NCBI GenBank assembly: GCA_022559845.1
Contig: CM040121.1
Location: forward strand, 509,744,566 to 509,808,565
Reading direction: 5' to 3'
DNA from: Amorphophallus konjac
Lineage: Eukaryota; Streptophyta; Magnoliopsida; Alismatales; Araceae
DNA length: 64,000 nt
Shown here: positions 1 through 9,826 of the stretch, piece by piece
Layout: each line of letters begins with the position of its first letter
Position numbering within the stretch: the stretch's first letter is position 1
Translations under genes and position numbers: made by a program
Notes under the pieces: generated by a model
What the model was told of the DNA's origin: nothing
What the model saw: only the letters and a program-made list of their open reading frames with translations
The model's database searches: none

Positions 1-319
1 AATCTTCAACATCAAGATGCTTCATTACACAAGTGTTAACAATCATGCCAATGCAAAGCATACATAATATCATAGAACCACATTCATTCAAATGGCATTC
101 TTGTTGATTAAAAACTCACGAGAAGCATTGATATAAATAGGGGATCCTCCAAGACGTCTCAACCAAAAGTTAACAACATATCCCATGCATTTGAATAACA
201 TGTATGACCATCAAACCTCATGTAGGAAATGCATGAAGATTCCCAACCAAGACTGTGAAAAGCTTGTTTGATGATATACATGAAATATAGAAGAGTCAAC
301 GCAAAGCAATGAGTGAGTC

Positions 320-529
320 AACTCCCTTTTTCAATAAGATCTTCATTGATACACTCCTTTGAGTTCCAAACATGAATCATAGATTTTGATCCTGCAAATC
401 AAAATATTCAAGGCATGAGATTCTTAAATACAAATCATTCATATAACTTTCAAACATGAACAGAGTTAAACTCCCTTTTTCAATAAGATCTTCATTGATG
501 CACTCCTTTGAGTTCCAAACATGAATCAT
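320..529. repeat. Pair of 61-bp direct repeats, S1 3' non-coding region
   Basis: Bases 320-380 recur at 469-529 almost unchanged: both begin AACTCCCTTTTTCAATAAG and end AACATGAATCAT. The offset is 149 bp, and the intervening sequence is not obviously repeated. Confidence 0.85.
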
Positions 530-856
530 GAAGTTGTGTTCCTACAAACCAACATAAATATAATATTCTCAAGATATAACACATGTTGCTCAATAAACCA
601 CATACACACATAAACACAATCGTTTTGATATCATTGAAACCAAACATGAACTAGGGAATGCAACATAAAACAATAAACCAGAAACACATTTGCATGAGAG
701 ATTCAGTTTCAAAATATCTTACTTTCATAGACTCAGAAAAATGATTAAGAGATACCAGGTCATGTATTGAAAATAAACAAATTGACATCCAAGAAATTTC
801 TTGTGAAGGAACAGCATTTTCAATATGAGTTCATTTGGGCATTCAGGTACCATTTG

Positions 857-1013
857 CCTTTTTGCGTAAGGGTATACGTTTATCAGACGCCAATACCCCT
901 AGATACTCAACATCATGGACCATTCTGCCTATGATCAAACACAATAAAACTGATTTACACCTTTTTGTGTGAGGGTACACGTTTATCAGACGCCAGTTAC
1001 CCCCAGGTACTCA
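857..1013. repeat. Pair of ~53-bp direct repeats, S1 3' non-coding region
   Basis: Bases 857-909 recur at 960-1013 with scattered substitutions. The shared core is CGTTTATCAGACGCCA, followed by a C-rich tract and TACTCA. In the element's sense the C-rich tracts read as G-rich, polypurine-like blocks, so the duplication may concern plus-strand priming signals. Confidence 0.75.
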
Positions 1014-1217
1014 GTGAAACCAACCTACTGTTTTGATCATTTTATACAGAGATAGCTGATACACCTCATGACATGAGTGTTGTCCACTTCTTTGATGGAT
1101 CACTCAGTTTCTCAGTGATTTACCAGTCATTGCTCTGCCAATGTTATTTTTCAATTGATTTTCAAATGAATCAGAATTACTAAGGTAAGTTGATGACCAC
1201 TCTGAATTTCTAATAAT

Positions 1218-1227
1218 ACTCCCCCTG
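1218..1227 (-). other. Candidate polypurine tract of S1
   Basis: On the minus strand this reads CAGGGGGAGT, the usual form of the Copia plus-strand primer between RNase H and the 3' LTR. No LTR start TG with the known LTR sequence follows directly. It may therefore be an internal polypurine tract rather than the functional one. Confidence 0.45.
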
Positions 1228-1593
1228 TCTATCTGCATGCAGTTTTGCAAGTGAATGGCAAGAATTAGATACCAACTGTTATGATATGCATTACTCTGCT
1301 CTGTTCTATATGCATGTGATTTTAGATGAGAGAAAGCTTAGACACAATCATAACTAAATGATATGCAATGAATAATATGTCATGAAAAAAATATGTCATG
1401 CATGCATGGTCTAGTCTGACATTCAACAATCACAAAGTTTTATTCAAGTTATCAGATGCAAGTCCAAATCAAAAATTTTATTCAAAACAGCAAAAAAAAA
1501 AATATTCATCATGCTGAAATTTACACAAGCCAAGTTCTCTTCTAAGAAATTTGAACCTTTTATCCCAAGAGGCTTAGTAAAAATATCAACAAT

Positions 1594-2439
1594 TTATTTT
1601 TCAGTTTCAATGAAGTTCATTTTAATTTCAATTTTATTTACAACATCTCTCAGAAAATGGTGTTTTATCTCTATATGCTTAGTCCTAGAATGATGAACAG
1701 GATTTTTAGCAATGCATATAGCACTAGTATTATCACATAACATTGTAATACATCCTAATTTTATCTGATAATCATCCAGTTGGTGCTTGATCCATAGTAC
1801 TTGGGCAGCACAATAACCTGCAGCAACATATTCAGCTTCAACTGTAGACAAGGCTACAGTGAGTTGCTTCTTAGATGCCCAAGATACTAGACAACCACCA
1901 TGGAATTGAGAAAAGCCACTAGTGCTTTTTCTATCTACTCGACACCCAGCATAGTCTGCATCAGTGTAAGCTAGAAGTTCTAACTCACATTTGGCAGGAT
2001 ACCACAGACCTAACTCTTGGGTGCCCAGTAAATACCTAAAAATCATTTTCACTGATTTAAGATGTGATTCTTTAGGACTAGCATGAAATCTAGAGCATAA
2101 ACACACTGAAAATTGAATATCAGGCCTAGATGCTGTAAGATATAGAAGGGATCCAATCATACCTCTATATAGCCTTTGATCTACTGGTTTACCTTTAGGA
2201 TCTTCATCCAAACTGGTTGAGGTACCCATTGGAGCAGCTATTTTTTTGAGGTTGTCCATTTTGTACTTCTTCAATAAATTCTTTATGTACTTGGACTGAG
2301 AGATGAAAGTTCCATCCTTTGTTTGTATAACCTGCAGTCCAAGAAACAATTTGAGCTCGCCCATTGAGCTCATTTCAAACTCATTAGTCATTATCTGAGA
2401 GAATTCCTCACACAATTTGGGGTTAGTTGACCCAAACAT
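1594..2439 (-). pseudogene. S1 pol: C-terminal reverse transcriptase and RNase H
   Basis: An open frame of 281 codons covers the RT thumb/connection and RNase H. Visible Copia motifs are SKYIKNLLKKYKM, the RPDIQFSVCLCSRF block, the RNase H start YTDADYAG, DRKSTSGF, STVEAEYVAA and the terminal RTKHIEIKHHFLRD. It ends at 1594 with a stop. The frame is separated from the upstream RT half by a 2-bp loss in the YVDD catalytic motif near 2443-2453, so no active RT could be made. A normal Copia RT-RNase H is continuous with integrase. Confidence 0.9.
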
Positions 2440-2639
2440 AATGTATCAACATAAATTGAATGATAAGAATATCTGAATGACTCACCTTGGTAAACAATGT
2501 TTGATCAACTACACCTCTTGTGAAGTTCTTGTCAGTGAGGAATTTGCTCAACCTGTCATACCAAGCTCTAGGAGCTTGCTTTAAACCATAGAGAGCCTTT
2601 TTGAGTTTATAAACATGATTGGGGAAGTCTAAGCATTCA

Positions 2640-3269
2640 AACCCAGGAGGCTGCTCACATAGACATCCTCACTAATTTTCCCATTTAAAAAGCAGATTTC
2701 ACATCCATCTGCTGAAGATTAATTCCTAGGGAACATGCATAAGCCAATAATATTCTGATTGCTTCTAACCTGGCTACAGGGGCAAAAGACTCTTCAAAGT
2801 CAATTCCAAATTCCTGATTATACCCCTGAGCTACAAGTCTAGCTTTATTTTTAATGACATTCCCTGATTCATCAGTTTTATTTCTGAACACCCATTTAGT
2901 CCCTATGACTGTTTCATGATCAGAGGTGGAACCAAATGCCACACCTTATTCCTGTCAAATTGATTGAGCTCCTCATGCATGGCATTAATCCAATGCACAT
3001 CTTTGAGAGCACAGTCAATGGACTTGGTTCAACATTTGAAACAAAAGCATAAGCATTCAATTCATTTTGAATTCTCAAGTGGCCTCTAGTCCTAGGGGGA
3101 TCATGCAGATTTCCAATCACATTATCTACTGGATGATCTTTAAGATATCTAATGTTAACAATTTCATCATCATGAGTTTCATTTACCTCCCCCTGAGCTG
3201 TAGGCTCTTCTTCATTAGGCTCTTCATTTCCTTCCTCATTTTCGGATTGGTCTGCAGAATTTCCTTCCT
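2640..3269 (-). pseudogene. S1 pol: N-terminal reverse transcriptase fragment, frameshifted
   Basis: The 85-codon frame at 2685-2942 contains the canonical Copia RT start: [38 protein letters not shown] and QQMDVKSAF. Upstream, 2920-3120 holds a frameshifted piece of the integrase-RT spacer and 3121-3269 an acidic linker. Downstream, 2440-2684 continues the RT palm in other frames. At least two indels separate these pieces. Confidence 0.85.
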
Positions 3270-4610
3270 TCAGAATATCACAATTTCTTCATTCCTGCAT
3301 TGACCAACATTAGAATTTACCAAGGATTCATCAAAAACTATATGTGGAGATTCTTCAACAGTTTTGGAATTCAGATTATACACTCTATATGCTCGGGTAT
3401 TTTCAGAATAACCAAGAAAGATTCCTGGTTCACCTTTAGGTTCAAATTTGTCAAGGTCTCTTTTATCATTTATATGAATGAAACATTTACAACCAAAAAC
3501 CTTGAAATGAGCAATAGAAGGTTTCTTACCCTTTAAGATCTCATAAGGTGTTTTCTGGGTAGAAGGTCTTACCATGGCTCTGTTAATTACATAACAGGCA
3601 GTGTTTACTGCTTCAGCCCAAAACTTCCTTGGTAGACCACCTTCAACCAAGAGTGTACGACCCATCTCCACTAGGGTTCTGTTCCTTCTCTCCACTACTC
3701 CATTCTGCTCAGGTGTCCTTGGTGAGGAGTACCTATGGTTAATTCCATTTGACCTGCAGAATTCATCAAACTGTGAGTTTTCAAACTCACCTCCATGATC
3801 AGTCAAGATATTTTCAATTTTCTGATTTATTTTAACATAGAACTCCTGAAATTCTGAGAATGCATCACTCTTATGAGATAAAAAATAAACCCAAGTATAC
3901 CTAGAAAAGTCATCTACCATGACAAACCCATACTTCCTCCCTGATAAGCTGACAGATCTGGTTGGCCCAAAAAGGTCCATGTGTATCAGCTCATAGGGTT
4001 TAGAAGATAGATTTTCTGTTCTAGACTTAAATGACTTTCTAGTTATCTTTGACTGAGTGCATGCATCACAGATTTTATTTTCTTTCTTGAAGGAAACTTC
4101 AGGAAGTCCTCTAACCATGCCATGCTTATTCAGTTTATGCAAAACAGTATAACTAGCATGACCTAACCTACGATGCCATAAAAATGCTAAGTCTTCTCTA
4201 CTAGCAGTAAGGCATAGGTTAGAATGTTGAATATCATCTAAATCTATCATGTATGTATTATTTATTCTTTTTCCAGAAAATTTGACAATTTCAGAATCAG
4301 GTTCAAAAACCTTGCAGCATTGAGAATCAAATAAAACTTTATATCCTTTATCACACAACTGGCTGATACTAAGTAAATTATAAGCTAACCCTTCAACCAG
4401 CATAACATCATCAATGCAGCAGGTAGAACACTTACCTACCTTACCTGATCCAATAATCCTACCCTTTGTGTTGCTTCCAAAGGTGACAAGGCCTCCTAGT
4501 TTCTCAGTCAGCATGCAGAACTTGGCCTTATCTCCTGTCATATGCCTGGAGCAGCCACTGTCCAGGTACCACAAGTTGCTCTTGGCTGCCAGGCATACCT
4601 GCATACACAA
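3270..4610 (-). CDS. S1 protease-integrase polyprotein segment
   Basis: This 446-codon open segment of Copia pol runs, in order, through the aspartic protease motif WYLDSGCSRHMTGD (about residues 15-28), the GAG-pre-integrase LWHRRLGHASY, and the integrase core. The core acid triad is visible as HMDLFGP, the LTDHGGEF context and PEQNGVVERRNRTL. A Copia C-terminal block with KVFGCKCFIH and GIFLGYSENTRAYRVY follows. Protease cuts the polyprotein and integrase inserts cDNA in the nucleus. It is fused in frame to the fragment at 4611-4853, apart from one stop at 4611-4613, and is cut from RT by a stop at 3270. The true N-terminus is not defined here. Confidence 0.9.
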   Translation of the reverse strand: MCMQVCLAAKSNLWYLDSGCSRHMTGDKAKFCMLTEKLGGLVTFGSNTKGRIIGSGKVGKCSTCCIDDVMLVEGLAYNLLSISQLCDKGYKVLFDSQCCKVFEPDSEIVKFSGKRINNTYMIDLDDIQHSNLCLTASREDLAFLWHRRLGHASYTVLHKLNKHGMVRGLPEVSFKKENKICDACTQSKITRKSFKSRTENLSSKPYELIHMDLFGPTRSVSLSGRKYGFVMVDDFSRYTWVYFLSHKSDAFSEFQEFYVKINQKIENILTDHGGEFENSQFDEFCRSNGINHRYSSPRTPEQNGVVERRNRTLVEMGRTLLVEGGLPRKFWAEAVNTACYVINRAMVRPSTQKTPYEILKGKKPSIAHFKVFGCKCFIHINDKRDLDKFEPKGEPGIFLGYSENTRAYRVYNLNSKTVEESPHIVFDESLVNSNVGQCRNEEIVIF

Positions 4611-5158
4611 TTAGGTAGAGAGGTTTGGAACCCAAGACTGATTGGGCTCCAGAACAGATGAAATAGAAGCAAAGCAAGAAAGCAGACTTTTCGGAATCCA
4701 CATTTGTTTAAAAGAACTTTGTTCAGTGGATTTTGCAGTTTTCCTTCTGTTATTCTTTCTCTTATTTTTGTTGTTTTTCTTCTTATTAGCACCAACAGAG
4801 TTATTCACAAAATTGTTGTTGTTATGCCACTGCTTCGGCCAGGTTGCATTCATAAGGTTTTGGTCAAAGTGATATTTGGGCTGGCTGAAAGATTGGAAAT
4901 TCCTAGGTATCCGACTACCATACCCATTATCCCAATTTCTGACATAGGGTCTGTAAAATTGTGTAGGTTGATGAACGTACCCTTATGCATCCCTTGAGTT
5001 CTAGTCCACCCAAACCCATTAGGATAGGTTGACTGTGTGGGGTAGTAGGACTGAACTCTAGGTGGATTAAATTTGTTGGGCTGACTCCTGAAAGCATTTT
5101 GTCTTCCCTGCACCCTTGACCCTGCTGACATGTTCACAGATTTTTGTTGGGTCTTTTT
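4611..5158 (-). pseudogene. S1 gag C-terminal tail / gag-pol spacer, frameshifted
   Basis: Two overlapping frames cover this stretch. 4850-5137 continues the gag frame after its stop (Asn/Gln/Tyr-rich, with YPTQSTYPNGFGWTRTQG). 4611-4853 is in the protease frame and has a Lys/Asn-rich stretch (ANKKKNNKNKRKNNRRK). A frameshift near 4850 joins them. The basic, low-complexity character fits the gag tail and linker that precede protease in Sirevirus-like elements. Confidence 0.7.
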
Positions 5159-7099
5159 CTATGATGGTGGTGGTGAAGACTTTTTGGCATTGACATGGGG
5201 TTTGTTTGTCTGAGCAGGCTGACCCCTAACCTTGGGTTGAGCACTAGAGTTAGGTTTGGAAGTGCCAATTCTACTAGGCTCACCAATTTTCTGTTTGCCC
5301 TTCTCCTCTGTAGTGGGCTGTTTCAGATTCACATTTGTGTTCACAGCATTATTAGAATTCATGTTAATCAGAGGTCCTCTCTCCTTTTGTGCAACAAAGG
5401 AAATAGTTTTCATTCCAAAGCTCTTAGTTGCACTAGAGTTAAATCCTAGGCCCTCTCTCCTGAAATTAACCTTCGACCCCAATAAAGCATTTAAGTTTTC
5501 AGATCCTTGGGTCATTTTCTCAATGGTTCTCAACTTATCCTCATTGTCTTTCTGAATTTCATCAATAGACTTTTTCAATTCATTATTTACATTGAGGACA
5601 GCTTCATATTTTTCAGAAACAATTTTTATCTCACTTTCATATTTTTGAATTTTCAGTTTCCATGCATCAGCTTCTTTATCTAACCTCTCATTGTCTTCTT
5701 TAGAGGCTTTTAACTCATTTCTTATTTCATCTAATTCAGAACATGTGAGTTTCAAATTTTTATTCTCAGATTCTAGACATGCAATTATATCAGTTTGAGT
5801 TTTATCATTTTGCATGGAATTGATCTTTCTTCTTAGATGCCTGTTCTCTTTTCTAATATCATCAGCTCTATCAGCTATGTCATGGTAGGCATCTACCCAA
5901 TCAGCAATAGTGAAATTTTCAAATCTAGTGATTACCTCATCTGAGTCCTCTTCTCTGTCTTCTGAGCTTGTTGCCATAAGGCAAATGGGCTTCTCAGATT
6001 CGGCTTCACTGTCTGAGCTGCTACTGAAGGAACCTTCATCTTCATCACTCCAGGTACTCACCATTGCTTTCCCTTTCGTGTTCCTTTTCTTTGACTTGTC
6101 CTTGTATTTCTGATTATCTGGACAGTCAGCTTTCAGATGGCCCGGTTTCCTGCATTGATAACAAGTGTTAGTTTCAGTTTTCTTAGCAGGGTTATGCTTA
6201 TACCTTTTATCCCTTCGGCCGCCACTGTATTTCTTCTGGCTGTATCGTCCTGCTCCTTTCCTGAGAAATCGCCTGAACTCTCTGGTCATCATGGCCATCT
6301 CAGAACGAGTTATATCTTCTTCATTCAGGCTCTCATCTGATGATGAACTGCTGGAGCTGGATTTGCTGGAACCAGCCTTCAGCGCTATCGGCTTCTTCTT
6401 CCTCTCAGCTTCTTCCATCTTTGGCATATTAATCTCATATGCCATCAGCGAACCAATTAGTTCATCAGCTCTTGTATTTCGCAAGTCCCTTGACTCCTCC
6501 ATCACTGTAGCTTTAGTATGCCAGGCATGAGTCAGGGAGCGAAGTATCTTCCTCACCACATCATATTCTGTCTGAGGTTTCCCGAGACCTCTGAGACCAT
6601 TGGTAATGATAGTCAAACGAGCATACATTTCACTGATGGTCTCGTTCTGCTTCATCTTGAAGGCTTCGTATTCTGACACAAGGAGATTAGCCTTCTGCTC
6701 TCTAACTTGAGAGGTCCCTTCATGAATTACTTCCAGTGCATCCCACATCTCCTTAGCTGATTTGCAGGCTGATACGCGGGAGAATTCTGTAGGGTGCAGA
6801 GAGCACTGAATGGCGTTTATGGCACTCCAATTCAGTGTGGACCTCCTGATCTCCTCCTTGGTCCAGACCTCCTCATTAGGGGACAGCTCATAAGGTCCCT
6901 TGCTGACTACCTTCCAGATCTCGTAATCTTTAGCCCTCAAAAATACCTGCATACGATTCTTCCAGTATGCGTAGTTAGATCCATCAAAGAATGGGGGCTT
7001 TGTAGTTGAGTGTCCTTCAGCTATCATCCCTCGAGCATCCATCTCTGCCTTCCTCTTCGGGCGATGAGTCCCTGTAGAAGAGTATGGCTCTGATATCAA
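5159..7099 (-). CDS. gag: S1 gag (nucleocapsid polyprotein), apparently intact
   Basis: This long open frame of 646 codons forms the capsid that packages the element RNA. The first residues translate the PBS itself, so the likely start is Met20 (7042) or Met25 (7027), just before the STTKPPFFDGSNYAYWKNRM motif typical of Copia gag. Later come the capsid region (SAKEMWDALEVIHEGTSQV, MYARLTIITNGLRGLGKP), a basic stretch, the CCHC knuckle CYQCRKPGHLKADC, acidic Ser-rich stretches, and a long Lys/Glu/Asn coiled coil ending in a Gln/Pro-rich tail. This large gag is characteristic of Sireviruses. It stops at 5159-5161. Confidence 0.88.
   Translation of the reverse strand: MISEPYSSTGTHRPKRKAEMDARGMIAEGHSTTKPPFFDGSNYAYWKNRMQVFLRAKDYEIWKVVSKGPYELSPNEEVWTKEEIRRSTLNWSAINAIQCSLHPTEFSRVSACKSAKEMWDALEVIHEGTSQVREQKANLLVSEYEAFKMKQNETISEMYARLTIITNGLRGLGKPQTEYDVVRKILRSLTHAWHTKATVMEESRDLRNTRADELIGSLMAYEINMPKMEEAERKKKPIALKAGSSKSSSSSSSSDESLNEEDITRSEMAMMTREFRRFLRKGAGRYSQKKYSGGRRDKRYKHNPAKKTETNTCYQCRKPGHLKADCPDNQKYKDKSKKRNTKGKAMVSTWSDEDEGSFSSSSDSEAESEKPICLMATSSEDREEDSDEVITRFENFTIADWVDAYHDIADRADDIRKENRHLRRKINSMQNDKTQTDIIACLESENKNLKLTCSELDEIRNELKASKEDNERLDKEADAWKLKIQKYESEIKIVSEKYEAVLNVNNELKKSIDEIQKDNEDKLRTIEKMTQGSENLNALLGSKVNFRREGLGFNSSATKSFGMKTISFVAQKERGPLINMNSNNAVNTNVNLKQPTTEEKGKQKIGEPSRIGTSKPNSSAQPKVRGQPAQTNKPHVNAKKSSPPPS
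7088..7099 (-). other. Primer binding site of S1 (initiator tRNA-Met type)
   Basis: The minus strand reads TGATATCAGAGC, one base different from TGGTATCAGAGC, the standard complement of plant initiator tRNA-Met. It lies 1-2 bases inside the LTR boundary at 7101, which fixes both LTR end and orientation. Confidence 0.88.
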
Positions 7100-7349
7100 G
7101 TGTTATGTTAGATGGACGCAGTCTATCTCCACGAAGTGTGGATCTAGAGGGGGGTGAATAGATCTAATGCCAAATTAAAAACTAGTATAAGCTCTAATGC
7201 GGAATATAGGCAAACAGTAGTTAAGCCAAATGAAGAACCACTATGTAAAGGGTCGACACATGCAGCCACACAATAGAACACAAGCAATCTCACTAAGGTG
7301 CACAATGAAAACACAAGACCCACAAGCAAACACACAGTAGGCAGCAATT

Positions 7350-7640
7350 TTAAGGTGGTTCGATCTCAATCCAGAGATCTACGTCCACCCCACACTCCAA
7401 CTAGAGTGTGGATTCCGCTGACTAACAGCTTGAACAGCTGGGCAACACAGCTTGCCATACAACCGCTGATACACAGCTTCGCTGGGCTTTACAGCTTGCC
7501 GACCAGAGGAACAGATCCTCTGCAACAGCTGGGCAATACAGCTTAGCCGTCCGAGACCAAGTCTCGCCTGCTGAGGATTACAGCTTCACCTGTCCAGTGG
7601 AGACCTCCACTGCAAATGCTGCCTCACAGCTTGAAGAAAC
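7350..7640 (-). repeat. Transcribed hairpin array in the S1 LTR
   Basis: Repeating units combine CAGCTT/GCTGGGC phrases with short hairpins: CAGAGGA/TCCTCTG (7504-7522), CGAGAC/GTCTCG (7552-7566), CAGTGGA/TCCACTG (7595-7612) and CCACACTC/GAGTGTGG near 7392-7412. The arms differ between hairpins but stay complementary. It lies downstream of the TATA box, so it would be in the RNA leader. Confidence 0.75.
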
Positions 7641-7944
7641 AAGAGTTCGAAAGCAGTAAAACAGAAGCAAATGAAAATAAGAAAACCCGGAAGGGAAATA
7701 GCTCTCAATGAGCAAACATATCAGCTCTGGTATCTGAACCAAGAGACTGATTTACAACCTCTCGAACAAGCTCTCTCAATCTCACTCTCTCAACTCATCT
7801 CTTCTCTCTTTCTCTTCTTCTCTGTTTTTCTTTCTTCTTTCTTTTTCTTCTCCTCTGTGGATCGGTGGCTCTCTGCTGCTTTTCGCTCACTGTATAGACT
7901 TTGCCCACTTCATCGATCAACCTTCATCTGAAGATGAAGACTTG

Positions 7945-7952
7945 TATATATA
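7945..7952 (-). promoter_or_regulatory. TATA box of the S1 LTR
   Basis: The minus strand reads TATATATA inside GGTATATATACAAG, between the motif-rich U3 and the GA-rich leader. This is the expected Pol II promoter position in a Copia LTR. Confidence 0.6.
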
Positions 7953-8159
7953 CCAGCAGCAGGTGGATAAGGGCGCATGGCTTCCACATTTCCCGCCCAG
8001 TGAATTCGCCAGAACCGAGGCAATTCCATCCACATGGAAGCATCCTATGATGGGCTACTTCCACGTGTCACCATCACAGCACCTCATCCTCCTTGGATCA
8101 CAAGCCAAGTCACCAATCTCTGTAAAGAATCCCTATCAGACAGTCAAAATAGACTTATC

Positions 8160-9700
8160 AGGTTAAGTATAAACCCTGTACAGACTTGTAAGACTAAATG
8201 CATTGTATAGACTTCACTGTATGGACTTGTGAACTCGAATGCAATGTACAGACTTCATATAAGAAGGCAACCGCTGTACATACTTGCTGAAGCGTCAAAC
8301 AATGTGCAGACTTTGAAGAACAACAGCCAGTGTATGGACTTAGGCAGGCTTCAGCTCGTGCAATGTATAGACTTCATGCAATGCAATGTAGATGAATGTA
8401 TAGACTTCATGCAATGCAATGCAGACCAATGTACAGACTTTGGCAAAGCAAAGGCTGTACAGACTTCAACTAAAAGATGCACGATGTACATACTTGGAGA
8501 TCATTCAACAGCCAATGTGTAAACTTCACGATGTATAGACTTTCCAAAGGAAAGGTTGTACAGACCTGAACAAAGCAAGACGGTGAATGTATAGACTTCT
8601 AATGTATAGACTTGCCAAGGGAAACGACGGTAAAGCTATCAGTGTATAGACTTCGAGTGCAACGTCAGTAAAACTTCCAATGTACAGACTTCGAAGTTGA
8701 ACAGGTGGATGTACAGACTTGGAAGTTCACTGATGGATGTACAGACTTCACCTCGATGTATAGACTTGGAAGTTCAATGAAGGATGTACAGACTTCACCT
8801 CGAGCATCTATAGTGCAATGTATGGACTTGAAGAATGATGCACAGTGCAATGTATAGACTTCATGACTATGCTCATGCAATGTACGGACTTTGGAAAGCT
8901 AAGGACAATGTATAGACTTCAATGATGCGTGCTACAGTCCAATGTATGGACTTGTGAAGAACAATGAATGACGCTGTACAGACTTCACTAATGCATGCTA
9001 CAGTCCAATGTATGGACTTAGCTTCGTGCATGCTATAGTCCAATGTATGGACTTTGAATGTTGATGCATGAACAGTCCGTTGTACATACTTCCAATGTAT
9101 AGACTTCCAGTGAGACGGATGATGTACCCACGTTAGCCAATGCAATGCAGTGTATGGACTTCAACTAAGACGGACGATGTGTGCAGTGTATGGACTTCAA
9201 CTAAGACAGACGATGTACACACTTAGCCAATGCAGTGAAATGTATGGACTTCAACTAAGACGGACGATGTACACACTTAGCCTGAACCACTGTATAGACT
9301 TGCTGAATGTGCAAGCTGCAATGTATGGACTTCGCTCAATGCACAAGACGCTAAGTCAGATGGACAGTGTACATACTTAGCCAATGCAATGCAATGTATG
9401 GACATCAAACAAGATGGACGATGTGCAGACTTTAGCCAATGCAATGTATAGACTTTGGGCTCGCCATGCAGTGTATAGACTTAGAGCACAAACGCCACGA
9501 TGCAATGTATAGACATGAAAGTTCTGAGGGAGTCGACCCATCTAGAAAGGGGGTCGACCCACTACTGTCCAGACTGTGCATGGATGTATTGACTTACGTT
9601 CTCAACAATGCACAAACACAACACAAGGCACTGTATAGACTCTATGTGCAATGTGTGGACTTTGAGTGTGTGTGCAGTGTGTAAACCTGTAAAGTGCATA
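8160..9700 (-). repeat. U3 array of ~50 copies of TGTATAGACTT-type motif
   Basis: On the plus strand TGTA(T/C)(A/G)GACTT and close variants occur about fifty times at irregular 15-50 bp spacing; in the LTR's sense this is AAGTC(T/C)(A/G)TACA. Spacers are unrelated to one another except for short recurring phrases. The position upstream of the TATA box suggests a cluster of regulatory binding sites. It is not a CRISPR or a regular satellite, because spacing and motif both vary. Confidence 0.8.
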
Positions 9701-9826
9701 GAACACACATACAATCTGATAAGAACAATTTCATCAAAGCATAAACAGTTGCCAATCAATCAAAACAAGGTGTTGCCATTGAAGTAAAGCATATGTCAAC
9801 ATCATCAACACAGAGGAGTCACAACA

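Larger units (their letters stand above)
1..1593 (-). other. Long non-coding region between pol and the 3' LTR of S1
   Basis: No ORF is supported here; Sireviruses can carry an env-like ORF at this place but I see none. It is AT-rich and contains two pairs of direct repeats, 320-380 with 469-529 (61 bp) and 857-909 with 960-1013 (about 53 bp). A polypurine-tract-like stretch sits at 1218-1227. The 3' LTR start expected from the right-hand LTR is not found, which places it left of base 1. Confidence 0.6.
1..9826 (-). mobile_element. Sirevirus-like Ty1/Copia retrotransposon (S1), left part cut by window edge
   Basis: Read on the minus strand, the order is 5' LTR (7101-9826), iMet-type PBS, large gag with a zinc knuckle and coiled coil, protease-integrase, then reverse transcriptase-RNase H. 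Integrase before RT identifies Ty1/Copia. The big gag with a long coiled-coil and low-complexity tail, and the long non-coding stretch after RNase H, resemble Sireviruses. The LTR ends in CACAACA at 9826, the same terminus as the complete solo LTR at 33263-38938. No matching 3' LTR is present at the left, so it must lie outside the window. Pol carries several frameshifts, so the copy is not autonomous. Confidence 0.88.
7101..9826 (-). repeat. 5' LTR of S1 (2726 bp)
   Basis: The LTR is bounded by TGTTATGTTAG at 7101 (next to the PBS) and CACAACA at 9826. In transcription sense it consists of a U3 with about 50 copies of an 11-nt motif (9700 to 8180) and a TATA box at 7945-7952. Then come a GA-rich tract (7870-7740), a hairpin array (7640-7400), a CCACACTC/GAGTGTGG hairpin, the GAACCACCTTAAAA motif near 7345-7360, and a short U5. 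The same architecture occurs in the LTRs at 23083-25488, 33263-38938 and, on the plus strand, 26276-28688. Confidence 0.85.

Noticed and set aside
8160..9700. CRISPR-like array of short repeats with unique spacers
   Set aside because: Repeat and spacing vary widely, spacers contain further repeats, no cas genes are present, and the array sits in the U3 of a plant LTR.
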